Of a stretch of 64,000 bases of DNA, positions 26,245 through 35,673 are shown piece after piece. Below the pieces are notes generated by a model. It was not told the origin of the DNA and ran no database searches. It was given only the letters and a program-made list of their open reading frames with translations. Within the stretch, counting starts at the first letter, position 1. The number at the start of each line of letters is the position of its first letter. The DNA is from Geothrix limicola (GTDB lineage Bacteria; Acidobacteriota; Holophagae; Holophagales; Holophagaceae): the NCBI RefSeq assembly GCF_030268085.1, contig NZ_BSDE01000003.1:434001-498000 (forward strand), read 5' to 3'. Position numbers and translations under genes: made by a program.

Positions 26245-29200
26245 CTAGAAAGTCACGGACACGCCCGCGGTGACGGCGCGCCCATCCACCCAGTACCGCG
26301 GCAGTCCGAAGTTGGGATCGGGCTGTGCGACGTTCATGAAGTACCCCGTCGCCCTCTGGGTGAAGTAGCCGGTGATGGGCCGGGTGTTGAAGAGGTTCGT
26401 GATGCTGCAGCTGGGCGTGACAGTCACGCGGCGGCCCACCTTAAGGGCGCTGCTCAGGTTCAGGTCCACGTTGAGGGTGGAGGGCGTATGGCCCATGTCA
26501 TCGCGCTGATTGCTTGCGTTCGCGCTCAGGAAGGGATTCAGGCCGTGGGTGAACCAGGCGGCCATGTTGGCAAGGTACAGGCTGCCCAGCGACTGTCCTG
26601 AGGTGAGGCCATACCCTGAGTGCCAGGTGAGCGTGGGGCCCAGGTCCACCTTCTGGCCCCACAGGGAGAGGGTGTAGTTGCCCACGACCTTCAGTTCGTG
26701 GACCGGGCTGCCTTCGTAGTTGCCCGATTGAATGGTCTTGTTCCAGTCGAATTCTGAGGTGGCGTTCGAATTGACGCCCATGGCGGTGTTGCTGCCGGTA
26801 TTGGCGGCCACCATGTTCATGCCCGATCCCCGGTAATTGCCGTAGTGGTGGGTCCAGGTGTAGTCCACGGACAGGAAGTGATTCTCCCCCTGGTGTCGGG
26901 CGTGCAGGTTGAGGCTGACGAACTTGTCCACAGGATTCGGATAGGGGCTGTTCCAGGTATGGAGCACCCCGTTCTGGTCGTAGAAATCCACATTCCCGGA
27001 GCGGGGGTTCCACGTGACCTTCGTATTGGCTAGGACCGGAAAGGCTCTCGTGCCGTCGTCGTTCAGGAAGTAGCTGTCATCCAGCACGTCCTTCATGGTC
27101 CAGTACTTCCAGGTGGTTCCGGCACTCCAGCCCTTGGGAAGGGTCCAGTCGCCGCCCAGGGTGAGCGTGTCCTTGTGGGGGAGACGGATGTCTGAGGCAT
27201 GGGGCAGGGGCTTGCCAACGGTCCCGGAAGCTTGAACGTAGTCCGGTGCGTAGGGCTGGCCGGTGGCCGGGTTGGTCAGGATCGTGTAGGGGCTCTGGCC
27301 GTTGCTGTAGTCCTGGTTGTACGTCCAGTGACCCGCAGCCCAGCCGCTCTGGGACGACGTGGAAGCCTTGGCCCAGCTGACGGAGTTCATCGGCAGGGTT
27401 TCGAAGAAGCGGCCCCAGTGGGCGTAGATCTTGGTCTTGCCATCGTTGTTCGGATCCCACGTGACGCCGATGCGCGGCTGGAGCTGTCGGCCGAAATTGG
27501 CGTACTTGGATAGTTCCACGCCATCGAAGGACCCGGATCCGCCCACCATGCGGGAGGGGTCGTACCGCACGCCGGCGTCCACCCGCACGCCGGGCACGAC
27601 TTCCCAAAGATCCTTCAAGTAGTAGCTCTTGAAGTAGCCCTTGATGACTGAATTCGTGGGCCCGTACCAGGACTGGTCCAGCACCCGGTAATCCCCATAC
27701 GGGCTGTAGGTGTCCCCGTTGACGGCATTGCGAATGGAGGTCGACAGGGAAGCGGGAGAACGGTCCTCCGTCCTGGCATCCTGCTGCATGTAGCCGGCCT
27801 TCACCTGGTGGGTGCCGTGGGACCACGTGAGATCGACCCGGAACTGCGTATTGGGATTGTCGGAGTACTGGCCGCCGTTGGTGCCCGTGCCCGTGATGTA
27901 CGTCCAGATTTCGGGGGTGCTGGGGATGTTCGCGGCGGTCCGGCCGGGCCCGTCGATCCAGTAGCGGCTGTCACTCACCGAATACGTGGCTGCGCCGGGC
28001 GCGGCCCCATTGGGTGTGACCCGGCTGGGGCTGGTGTATTTCCCGAGGCTCGTCACGAGGAAAAGCTCGGGAGAGACCAGCCAGTTCCAGGTGAGGTTGA
28101 CGGTCTGACTGGTGGCCGTGTGGTTGGTGCCGTAATCGAGGGTTCCGGCCGACCAGCTGCTGGCGGCGGGGTACTGATGTCCGTCGTTCTGCTCCGTGTG
28201 GGCGCGGGTCGCCGAGAGCACGAGCTGGTGGTCCTGGGTGAGGAACCAGTTCATCTTGAGTGAAACGAGATCGGGACCATCCGTGGTTCGGTTCGTCGAG
28301 GCCAGCCCGTTCCAGTTGGTGCCTCCGTTCGTGCTCGGGGGCAGCTTGTCCTTGAATCCCTGGTAGCCGAGGAAGAAGAAGAGCTTGTCCTTCACGAGGG
28401 GGCCACTCACCGTGGCTCCGTAACGGTGGTACTTGTCCACGGGGAGGGGCTCGGTATCCGGGAACGGGCGGGCGTTGGCCTGCCATTTGGGCTTGGCGAT
28501 GGAGTTGGGGAAGTTCGTCGCGTAGAAGGCGCTGCCGGACCAATTGTTGGTGCCGGACTTGGTCAGGACGTTGATGGCACCACCCAGCACGTTGTACTCG
28601 GCGCCAAAGGCGCCCGTGACAACCTCCACGTTCTCCATGAACTCTTTCGGTGGCTGAAGCGAAACGGCGAGCGTGCTCGTGGTGAAACCCCTGGGCAAGG
28701 CGGTTCCGCCGCTCCCCTGATTGGTGCGGGTCTGGTTGGTGATGTTGCCGTCCACCACGAACAGGTTCTGATCGTGGGTGGCGCCGCCGATGTAGTACAC
28801 GTTGTTCCCGGCGCTCTGGACACCGGGAACGGTCGTCATGATGCCGTCCAGTGCATTGAGGCTGGTCATGTTCGAAGGGATCTTGGAGAGGGTCTCCGCC
28901 GTGAGGTTGGTGGCGGTCTGGGTGGTTGTCACGTCCAAATCCCCAGCCTGTCCCACGACGACCACCGTGACCTCGGCCACGGGACGTAACTGGAAATTGA
29001 TGGTCAGGGTTTCATTGACGTTGACCGTGGTTTTGGCTGTGCTGGTCTGAAAGCCCTGGCGGACCACGGTCAGGGTCCAGGCGCCCGGGTTCATCAGAGG
29101 CAGACGGAATTCGCCTTTGCCATTGGTGGTCACCGTGCGACCGACCTGGCCCGATGTGGCCCGGACCTGGACCTCCGCCATGGGCTGGCCATCGGCGCCC

Positions 29201-29307
29201 TTCACGACGCCGATCAGGGCCCCCGTTTGCAGGCTCTGCCCCATGAGCATCTGCCCACCGACGAGAAGGACGGCCAAGGTAGATAAGGGTTGGAAAGTTC
29301 GGCGCAT
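26245..29307 (-). CDS. Oar-like TonB-dependent outer-membrane receptor
   Basis: A 1020-residue outer-membrane protein. A signal peptide (about residues 1-23) is followed by a carboxypeptidase-regulatory-like Ig domain (about 28-110: GVVKGADGQPMAEVQVRA). Next comes a TonB plug region (about 125-250), where the segment VDGNITNQTRTNQG and the VEVVTGAFGAEYNVLGG motif are seen. A beta-barrel ends in AGVSVTF, with the usual C-terminal aromatic. This is the Oar/CarboxypepD_reg architecture common in acidobacteria and Bacteroidota. AAGGAA lies eight bases before the ATG. It diverges from two glycosidase genes, so import of a glycan fragment is plausible (inference). It carries no recognisable SusD partner, and the barrel is of atypical length for small siderophores. 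Confidence 0.92.
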   Translation of the reverse strand: MRRTFQPLSTLAVLLVGGQMLMGQSLQTGALIGVVKGADGQPMAEVQVRATSGQVGRTVTTNGKGEFRLPLMNPGAWTLTVVRQGFQTSTAKTTVNVNETLTINFQLRPVAEVTVVVVGQAGDLDVTTTQTATNLTAETLSKIPSNMTSLNALDGIMTTVPGVQSAGNNVYYIGGATHDQNLFVVDGNITNQTRTNQGSGGTALPRGFTTSTLAVSLQPPKEFMENVEVVTGAFGAEYNVLGGAINVLTKSGTNNWSGSAFYATNFPNSIAKPKWQANARPFPDTEPLPVDKYHRYGATVSGPLVKDKLFFFLGYQGFKDKLPPSTNGGTNWNGLASTNRTTDGPDLVSLKMNWFLTQDHQLVLSATRAHTEQNDGHQYPAASSWSAGTLDYGTNHTATSQTVNLTWNWLVSPELFLVTSLGKYTSPSRVTPNGAAPGAATYSVSDSRYWIDGPGRTAANIPSTPEIWTYITGTGTNGGQYSDNPNTQFRVDLTWSHGTHQVKAGYMQQDARTEDRSPASLSTSIRNAVNGDTYSPYGDYRVLDQSWYGPTNSVIKGYFKSYYLKDLWEVVPGVRVDAGVRYDPSRMVGGSGSFDGVELSKYANFGRQLQPRIGVTWDPNNDGKTKIYAHWGRFFETLPMNSVSWAKASTSSQSGWAAGHWTYNQDYSNGQSPYTILTNPATGQPYAPDYVQASGTVGKPLPHASDIRLPHKDTLTLGGDWTLPKGWSAGTTWKYWTMKDVLDDSYFLNDDGTRAFPVLANTKVTWNPRSGNVDFYDQNGVLHTWNSPYPNPVDKFVSLNLHARHQGENHFLSVDYTWTHHYGNYRGSGMNMVAANTGSNTAMGVNSNATSEFDWNKTIQSGNYEGSPVHELKVVGNYTLSLWGQKVDLGPTLTWHSGYGLTSGQSLGSLYLANMAAWFTHGLNPFLSANASNQRDDMGHTPSTLNVDLNLSSALKVGRRVTVTPSCSITNLFNTRPITGYFTQRATGYFMNVAQPDPNFGLPRYWVDGRAVTAGVSVTF

Positions 29308-29971
29308 GGATGGGTTCCTTTAAGATGGGAGGCTTCTCGGACGAAGCCTTGAGTGGGCATCGTGGCGAGAAGCGGAACGGTGCTGACGTAATGGGATGGG
29401 TTTCAGAGAACGATTCAGGAATTCTCAGTTCAACCTCCAAGGCGGGGATGGTCCGGATGTAAGAAAGGGCACTGGTCCGGTTCAACGGGCGCCTCTGAAC
29501 GTCGCGGTCGAGCAGGGTTCTCGAGTCGGGGTTCATTCAAGTCACGATGGGCGGGTTGAGCGGGCTGGAGCCATTCTGGACCTGAGCGCCAGGGGTGGAG
29601 ACCGACGAACCGCTAGGCCCGCTGCACCCCTGGTGGACTTGGTGCGATGAACGCTCGTTTCGGACGAATCAGCCGCGCCGAATGCTCAAAGCGTCCTTCG
29701 AAGTGGACGAGCCTGGCCGTCGCTTTTCGGTACTGGGCGGAAGGACAGGCAGAGGCCAGGAACCTTTGTGTTGGTTCATTTCGATTGCCGAAGGTTTCTC
29801 CAGCATTCCACTCGAAGGGGGAGCGGCATGCGGGAAAATAATTGGGTTCGCAAGCTGCGTGATATTTAAAAATACAGTCTAGATTCGATCGAACGACATC
29901 GAAGGGAACTTCGACATCAGTCGTCGTGAGGGCTCCGACCTGATATATCAGAAGATGTCCTGGGGGATCCC
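29308..29971. other. Divergent intergenic region with a small dyad
   Basis: About 660 bases between the TonB receptor (leftward) and the GH2 gene (rightward). No convincing gene. Around 29855-29895 it is AT-rich compared with the surroundings (GATATTTAAAAATACAG), a likely promoter zone. A perfect dyad TCGAAG-GGAA-CTTCGA (29899-29914) lies about 60 bases before the GH2 start and could be an operator for a sugar-responsive regulator. Composition changes sharply just after this region. Confidence 0.5.
29899..29914. promoter_or_regulatory. Possible operator dyad upstream of the glycosidase genes
   Basis: TCGAAG at 29899-29904 and CTTCGA at 29909-29914 surround GGAA. It is short but perfect, and lies close to the expected promoter of the GH2 gene. 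It has no other copy near the TonB receptor start that I could see. Confidence 0.3.
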
Positions 29972-32767
29972 GTGCGCGTTCGTGCTTGGTCGGTGGGCCT
30001 GTTGATCGTCCTGACTTCCTGGGGGAGTCTCCGGGCGGCGGATATCGATCTCAACGGCCCCTGGAAGATGAAGGACTTCACGCGGGGGATGGGCGTCCAG
30101 AAGGGGGTGCAGCGGCCGGGCCACTCCCAGGCGGGCTTCCTGAACGTGACGGTGCCCACGACGGAGCGGGCGGCTCTGCTGAAGGCCGGAGAGATCCCGG
30201 ATCCCTACGTGGGCACGAACAACGAGGGGAGCCTCTGGACCGAGGAGAAAGAGTGGTGGTTCCTCAAGGCGTTCACGGTGCCCGCGGCGCTGCGGGGCCA
30301 GAGCATCGACGTGGTGTTCGACGGAATCGTCTATCGCGGCGAGGTCTGGCTCAACGGCGAGCCCCTGGGCCGCATGGAAGGCATGTTCAACCCCTTCGCC
30401 TTCCCGGTCTCGAAGGCCCTGCGCTATGGAGAAAAGAATTACCTCGCCGTGCGCCTGGAGGCCCCCGAGGACGCGACCCAGCGCAACCTCGTGCGCGGCT
30501 ATCAGTACGACCTGCAGCCGGACCGCCCCCAGCGCCACGTTATCAGCCAAAGCCTCTACTGCTGGGACTGGGCGCCCCACATGGTGGTCACGGGCATCTG
30601 GCGCCCCGTGCGCCTGCGCGTGAGCGGGCCCCTGCGCGTGGAGCGGCCCTGGGTGCGAAGCACCCTCATGCCGGCGCGCAGTACCCTCATTCCGGTGCGC
30701 AGCACGCTGAAGGGGGATCCCGCCCGCCCGGACGCCCGCCTGGACATCCAGGTGGAGACGACCAACACGACGGACCAGGATCAGGAGGCCACCCTCATCG
30801 CCACCCTGAAGCCGAAGACCTTCAATGGGGAATCGCGCTTCCTTCGGCAATCCCTGCGCCTGGCGCCCCGGGCCACGGTGCAGGCGCGCTTCGAGGTGGA
30901 TCTGATCGCGCCGCGCCTCTGGTGGCCCAACGGCATGGGCGACCCGGACCTCTACACCTGCGAGGTGAAGGTCCTGTGCGGCGGAAGACCCAGCGAATCG
31001 GCGACCACCTCCTTCGGCATCCGCGAGCTGAAGATCGTGGCCAATGAGAACACCGAGGCCTTCCTGAAGAGCATGGCCGACAGCGTTCAGACCGGCGCCA
31101 GTTCGACAGACCTGGTGGCCGTGCAGCACCTGGGCAAGGTGGTGGGGGCCTATCCGTGGACCTTCCAGATCAACGGCAAGAAGATGTTCGCCAAGGGCAG
31201 CAACTGGGTGCCCGCGGATCAGATGCTGCGCCTCGACCGGGCGCGCTACGCGCACCTGCTGGACCTGGCCAGGGACGCGCACTTCAACCTCTTCCGCGTC
31301 TGGGGCGGGGGTCTCTTCGAAACGGAGGACTTCTACGAACTCTGCGACGAGAAGGGCCTGCTCAACTGGTTCGAATTCCTGTCCAGCAGCGACTTCTCCG
31401 GGATCGACCGGGACCGCTTCACCCAGGCGGCGCGTGCGGCCCTGCGGCGCATCCGCAATCATCCGAGCCTCACCTACTACTGCGGCGGCAATGAATTCGA
31501 TCCCGACGACAAGGGCGTGAAGGATCTCATCGACCGCCTGGGCGAGGTGGTGAAGGCCGAGGATCCGGATCGCGAATTCCACCGCGCCTCGCCCTACATG
31601 GGCGACGATCATTACTGGGGTGTCTGGCATCGCTTCGCGCCCTACACGGAATACCGCCGCGTGCGGCCCTTCCGCAGCGAGGCGGGCTTGAACGCGCTGC
31701 CCGTGCTGGAGAACTACCGGAAGTTCACACCCGATGACAAGCTTTGGCCCGTGGACGCGCAGTGGCTCGAATACCGCGGCTCCTACCAGGTGAACTTCAG
31801 TCACCTGCCCAAACAGGACCGCTACGCCAACGAGTTCGGTCCCGCGAGCGGCATCGCCGAGTACATCCGCCACTCACAGATGGCCCAGGCTCTGGCGGAC
31901 GGCTTCAACATCGAGTTCTGCCGCTCGAAGAAGTTCCAGAACAGCGGCGTGCTCATCTGGCAGTTCAACGATGCCTACCCCTGCGCTTCATGGTCCCTCG
32001 TGGACTGGTACGGCACGCCGAAGGCCGCCTACTACGCCGCCCGCCGCGCCTGCAGGCCCCTCCACGTGGCGGCGGATTTCGAAACCTACCTGTGGAAGCC
32101 CGGCGCCACCTTCAAGGCCGCGCTGAGCCTGCTGAATGACCTCGATCTGCCTCAGTCGCACCTGAAGGTGGAATCGATCCTCATGGACCTGCAGGGCCAC
32201 CTGCTGGACCGTCAGGAGAGCTCCGGCGACGTGGGCGCCAACGCCTCCCGCCCCGTGCTGACGCACACCTGGCGCATCCCTGAAAACATGGAAGGCCGCA
32301 GCTTCCTGCTGGCCGTGCGCCTGCGCGACGCGGCGGGAACCCTGATCAGCGAACTGCTTTATCCCATGGCGGCCCGCACGACGACGCCCATCCAGGCCAC
32401 GCCCGAGCAGGCGAAGGACCGCGGCTTCAACCGATTCGCCCACTACGCAAACATCCTCGACGAATGCCAGAAGCTGCCCAGGGTCGAACCCGACCTGAGG
32501 GCGGAGGCCCTGCCGGGCGAGGCGAGGGTCTGGCGCATCACCCTGCGCAACCCCGGATCGGGGCCGCTCTTCGATGCGAGGCTGCGCCTGGACGGCGAGG
32601 ACGAGACCTTCCGGGCCGCCTACAGCGACAACCACCTCAGCCTCCTCCCCGGCGAGGAGCGGCGCCTGACGGTCCGCCTGACGCCCTTGAAGCCGGGGCC
32701 GCTGACCGTTCCCCATCTCCAGCTGGAGGCCTGGAACGCCAGCGCCGCCTGCGTCTTGGCGCGCTAG
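29972..32767 (+). CDS. Exported glycoside hydrolase family 2, beta-mannosidase-like
   Basis: A 931-residue protein beginning at a GTG, with GGGGGA a few bases upstream and a signal peptide (about 1-22). The N-terminal sugar-binding domain, an Ig-like domain and a TIM barrel follow. The catalytic acid/base is in YCGGNEFDP (Glu508) and the nucleophile in YANEFGPAS (Glu621). The segment SGVLIWQFNDAYPCASWSLV matches the beta-mannosidase/exo-glucosaminidase group rather than beta-galactosidases. The C-terminal 200 residues form beta-sandwich domains. It probably removes beta-mannosyl or related residues from oligosaccharides in the periplasm. The second glycosidase follows after 46 bases. Confidence 0.88.
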   Translation: MRVRAWSVGLLIVLTSWGSLRAADIDLNGPWKMKDFTRGMGVQKGVQRPGHSQAGFLNVTVPTTERAALLKAGEIPDPYVGTNNEGSLWTEEKEWWFLKAFTVPAALRGQSIDVVFDGIVYRGEVWLNGEPLGRMEGMFNPFAFPVSKALRYGEKNYLAVRLEAPEDATQRNLVRGYQYDLQPDRPQRHVISQSLYCWDWAPHMVVTGIWRPVRLRVSGPLRVERPWVRSTLMPARSTLIPVRSTLKGDPARPDARLDIQVETTNTTDQDQEATLIATLKPKTFNGESRFLRQSLRLAPRATVQARFEVDLIAPRLWWPNGMGDPDLYTCEVKVLCGGRPSESATTSFGIRELKIVANENTEAFLKSMADSVQTGASSTDLVAVQHLGKVVGAYPWTFQINGKKMFAKGSNWVPADQMLRLDRARYAHLLDLARDAHFNLFRVWGGGLFETEDFYELCDEKGLLNWFEFLSSSDFSGIDRDRFTQAARAALRRIRNHPSLTYYCGGNEFDPDDKGVKDLIDRLGEVVKAEDPDREFHRASPYMGDDHYWGVWHRFAPYTEYRRVRPFRSEAGLNALPVLENYRKFTPDDKLWPVDAQWLEYRGSYQVNFSHLPKQDRYANEFGPASGIAEYIRHSQMAQALADGFNIEFCRSKKFQNSGVLIWQFNDAYPCASWSLVDWYGTPKAAYYAARRACRPLHVAADFETYLWKPGATFKAALSLLNDLDLPQSHLKVESILMDLQGHLLDRQESSGDVGANASRPVLTHTWRIPENMEGRSFLLAVRLRDAAGTLISELLYPMAARTTTPIQATPEQAKDRGFNRFAHYANILDECQKLPRVEPDLRAEALPGEARVWRITLRNPGSGPLFDARLRLDGEDETFRAAYSDNHLSLLPGEERRLTVRLTPLKPGPLTVPHLQLEAWNASAACVLAR

Positions 32768-32813
32768 ATCGCCGGATCCCTCCGTGACCCAACCTTGATC
32801 CCATGAGGACACC

Positions 32814-34559
32814 ATGAACGCTTTGAAGACCACAGCCATTCTCGCCGGATTCCTGGGCCTCCTGTCCCTGCAGGCCGAAGAGGCACGCCACCCCTTTTCC
32901 GTGGATCTGCGCCACACCTACTTCAGCCGCCGTGAATCCTGGATGACGCTCTACCCCACGGAGCAGGCGGCCACGCTGCGCTACTACTTCGCCCGCATGT
33001 ACAACACCCGGGGTGAGTGGCTGGACCTGACCTTTCTGCAGGGCGGGAAGGCGCGCCCGGTGGCCTTCGCGGCGAGCGCGAGCGAGCTTTCGATCAGGGC
33101 CGGTGGGGAAGGGGCGCCCTCGGCGCGGGCCTACTTCGTCGGCCCCTTGGACACCGTGGTGGACGGGCGGGGCTTCGACCTGCGAATCGGTGCCGTGAAG
33201 GAGGGCCTGGACCTGGCAACCTCGCGGATGGAGACGCCCGGCCAGATCGCCTTCGAATCCGAAGGTTGGACCTGTCGCATCGAAGTGAAACAGGGGCGAG
33301 CCGAGCGGGAGGGGAAGGGTTGGGTCCTGCGGGCCGTGGATGGACGTCTTCGAGTGGCTTTCCGCCTCTTTCGCGGCCAGGCACCTGCGCCCCTCGCCGT
33401 CGATCCGGATCACGACGTGGCGGCGATCCAGAAGGGCTGGGAGAGCTGGCGGGCCAAGATGCCGGCCGTGGCGCCGGAACGCACGCACATGGCCGAGACG
33501 GCCTGGTGGAACCTCTGGAGCCTCTACGCGCCGAAGGATGATGTCTTCGTGACGCCCGCGGTCTTGGAGGCCAAGGCCCACATGAATTCGGAGTGGCCCT
33601 GGGACCACTGTTTCGTGGCCCAGGCCCTTGGCATGGCGGACCTGGATGCGGCCCTGGACGAGTTCATGATTCCCTTCGCGAACATGGATGCGAAGGGACA
33701 ATTGCCGGATCGCATGCTTCCCGACGAGATCTACCGGGGCGCTTCCAAGCCGCCCATTCACGGCTGGACGCTCATGCAACTCATGAAGCGCCACGCCTTC
33801 ACGCAGGCCCAGCTTGAGCGCGTCTACGGCCCCCTCGTGAAGTGGACGGAGTTCTGGTTCGCCCAGCGGGACCTCGACCAGAACGGCCTGCCGGCCTACG
33901 GTGGCGAGCACAGCGGCTGGGAGAGCGGTTGGGACAATGCCACCGTCCTGGGAAACCCCAAGGCCAAGTACGAATCCCCGGATCTGCAGGCCTACCTGGT
34001 GCTCCAGATGAAGGCCCTCGGCCACATCGCCGGGCTCTTGGGCAAGGCCGAAGAGGCGAAGCGCTGGGAGACTCGCGCCGTCGCCCATCAGAAGCTGCTC
34101 ATGAAGGAACTCTGGAACGGGCAGTCCTTCACCGTGAGGGAGGAGGCGACGCACGCCGCCAAGACGGATTCCGCCTGTCTGCTGCCTTACATGCCGCTGA
34201 TCCTGGGCGAGCACCTGGACAAGGCGGTATTCAATCGCCTGGCGGATGATCTGGAGGCCCGCTTCCTCACGCCCTTCGGCCCGGCGACGGAGGCGCCCAC
34301 CAGCCCCGCCTACACTCCGGACGGCTATTGGCGCGGCCCCATCTGGGGGCCCACGACCTTCATCCTGGTCGACGGTCTGGCGCGCGGGGGACGGAAGGAT
34401 CTGGCCCGCGAAATCGCCCGGCGCTTCAGTGACATGGTCCAGCGCGTCGGCGGGCACTACGAAAACTACGATGCGCTGACGGGCCAGCCGCTTTGTTGCA
34501 AGGGCTACGCCTGGACGGCGGCCGTGGACCTGCTCTTCGCCCACGACTACCTGCGTTGA
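32814..34559 (+). CDS. Exported six-hairpin glycosidase, GH63/trehalase-like
   Basis: A 581-residue protein with a signal peptide (about 1-21). The C-terminal 360 residues form an (alpha/alpha)6 barrel with the signatures WPWDHCFVAQAL, GWESGWDNATVLG and YWRGPIWGPTTFILVDGL. These fit GH63 and related (GH37/mannosylglycerate hydrolase) enzymes, which cut alpha-glucosyl or alpha-mannosyl bonds by inversion. The acids in WPWDH and GWESGWD are the likely catalytic neighbourhood. The first 200 residues are a beta-sandwich domain. GAGGA precedes the ATG. Together with the GH2 gene it suggests stepwise breakdown of a mixed glycan. The exact family is less certain than the fold. Confidence 0.78.
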   Translation: MNALKTTAILAGFLGLLSLQAEEARHPFSVDLRHTYFSRRESWMTLYPTEQAATLRYYFARMYNTRGEWLDLTFLQGGKARPVAFAASASELSIRAGGEGAPSARAYFVGPLDTVVDGRGFDLRIGAVKEGLDLATSRMETPGQIAFESEGWTCRIEVKQGRAEREGKGWVLRAVDGRLRVAFRLFRGQAPAPLAVDPDHDVAAIQKGWESWRAKMPAVAPERTHMAETAWWNLWSLYAPKDDVFVTPAVLEAKAHMNSEWPWDHCFVAQALGMADLDAALDEFMIPFANMDAKGQLPDRMLPDEIYRGASKPPIHGWTLMQLMKRHAFTQAQLERVYGPLVKWTEFWFAQRDLDQNGLPAYGGEHSGWESGWDNATVLGNPKAKYESPDLQAYLVLQMKALGHIAGLLGKAEEAKRWETRAVAHQKLLMKELWNGQSFTVREEATHAAKTDSACLLPYMPLILGEHLDKAVFNRLADDLEARFLTPFGPATEAPTSPAYTPDGYWRGPIWGPTTFILVDGLARGGRKDLAREIARRFSDMVQRVGGHYENYDALTGQPLCCKGYAWTAAVDLLFAHDYLR

Positions 34560-34572
34560 GGCTTTCTCGAAC

Positions 34573-34598
34573 AGGGGCGCCCATCCAGGTCCGCCCCT
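34573..34598. terminator. Hairpin between convergent genes
   Basis: AGGGGCG (34573-34579) pairs perfectly with CGCCCCT (34592-34598), with a 12-base loop. It lies between the converging ends of the GH63-like and GlxA-like genes and touches the stop codon of the latter. Likely a bidirectional terminator, though no T-run is present. Confidence 0.45.
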
Positions 34599-35569
34599 CA
34601 TCTCCCCCGGAAGCTGCGCCGGTAGGCGATGGGAGCGGTGCCGAGGGCTTCGCGGAAGCGCAGGCGCAGGGAGACGGCGGATCCGAAACCGGCCAGCGTC
34701 GCCACGTGGTCGATGGGGTGATCCGTCGTCTCCAGCAGGCGCTGGGCGAAGGCGAGACGCTGCTGCATGAGCCAGCTCCAGACGGTGGTTCCGGTCTCCT
34801 TCTGGAAGCGGCGTGTGAAGGAGCGTCGGCTCATGCGCGCGCGCTCGGCCAGGCTGTCGAGGGAGTGCGGCCGGTCCAGGTGGGCGCGCGCCCATGCCAG
34901 GGTTTCGGTGAAGGGATTGAGCTCAGGCGAGGGCGGCACCGGCTGCTCGATGAACTGGGCCTGGCCCCCTTGGCGGTGAGGCTGGACCACCATGCGGCGG
35001 GCCACGGCGTTGGCCACCTCGGCGCCGCAGCGGCTCCGCAGCAGGTGCAGGCAGCAGTCGATGCCCGCGGCCGCGCCCGCCGAAGTCAGCACCTCGCCGT
35101 CATCCACGTAGAGCACGTCGGCGTCGAGGCGGACCTGGGGAAAACGGCGGGAGAACAGATCCGCCCAATGCCAGTGGGTGGTGGCGGGGCGGCCGTCGAG
35201 CAGGCCCGCCTCGGCCAGCACGAAGGCGCCCAGGCAGAGCCCCACGATGCGCGCGCCACGGGCGTGGGCCCGCTGCAGGGCCCGCAGCAGGGTCTCGGGC
35301 GGGCGCTCCAGGGGATCCCGCCAGCTGGGCACGATGATGGTATCGGCCCAGGAAAGGGCCCCCAGGCCATGCCGCGTGCGGATCTCAAAGCCCGCCGAGG
35401 TGCGTAGCGGCCCCGGCTCCGCGCCGCAGACCCGGAGGTTGTAGGGCGGCACGCCGAGATCGGGCCGGGCTTCGAAGACGGCGCAGGGCACCGAGAGGTG
35501 GAAGGGACTGATGCGATCAAAGGCGATCACGGCGAGGTTGCAGGGGGGAATGGGCGTTTCTGGAGCCAT
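34598..35569 (-). CDS. GlxA-like transcriptional regulator (DJ-1/PfpI domain + AraC DNA-binding domain)
   Basis: A 323-residue fusion. The N-terminal half (about 10-180) is a DJ-1/PfpI class I glutamine-amidotransferase-like sensor with the nucleophile-elbow segment GLCLGAFVLAEAGLL. The C-terminal 90 residues carry the AraC helix-turn-helix pair (LAERARMSRRSFTRRFQKETG and VATLAGFGSAVSLRLRFRE). GlxA-family regulators usually respond to quaternary amines or small nitrogen compounds. It diverges from the isochorismatase-family hydrolase gene with 104 bases between the starts, so control of that gene is likely. Confidence 0.9.
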   Translation of the reverse strand: MAPETPIPPCNLAVIAFDRISPFHLSVPCAVFEARPDLGVPPYNLRVCGAEPGPLRTSAGFEIRTRHGLGALSWADTIIVPSWRDPLERPPETLLRALQRAHARGARIVGLCLGAFVLAEAGLLDGRPATTHWHWADLFSRRFPQVRLDADVLYVDDGEVLTSAGAAAGIDCCLHLLRSRCGAEVANAVARRMVVQPHRQGGQAQFIEQPVPPSPELNPFTETLAWARAHLDRPHSLDSLAERARMSRRSFTRRFQKETGTTVWSWLMQQRLAFAQRLLETTDHPIDHVATLAGFGSAVSLRLRFREALGTAPIAYRRSFRGR

Positions 35570-35673
35570 GGCCCAATTCTATCGAAGATTGTCCTTCGGG
35601 CCACTTTCGGGAAGGGGGCGCTGAACCCACTCTGACGCCGTCCGGTCGTCCCGGACCTTTTCAGGAGCCTCCC

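Noticed and set aside
29396-29650. Small + strand frame in the divergent TonB/GH2 region
   Set aside because: No ribosome site, no recognisable composition or motif.
29948-31873. Long open frame on the - strand inside the GH2 gene
   Set aside because: It is the antisense shadow of a GC-rich gene; the + strand has a signal peptide and catalytic motifs, the - strand has no family features.
32637-34895. 752-codon open frame on the - strand across the GH63-like gene
   Set aside because: Antisense shadow; low-complexity, no motif, and it covers two genes in opposite directions.
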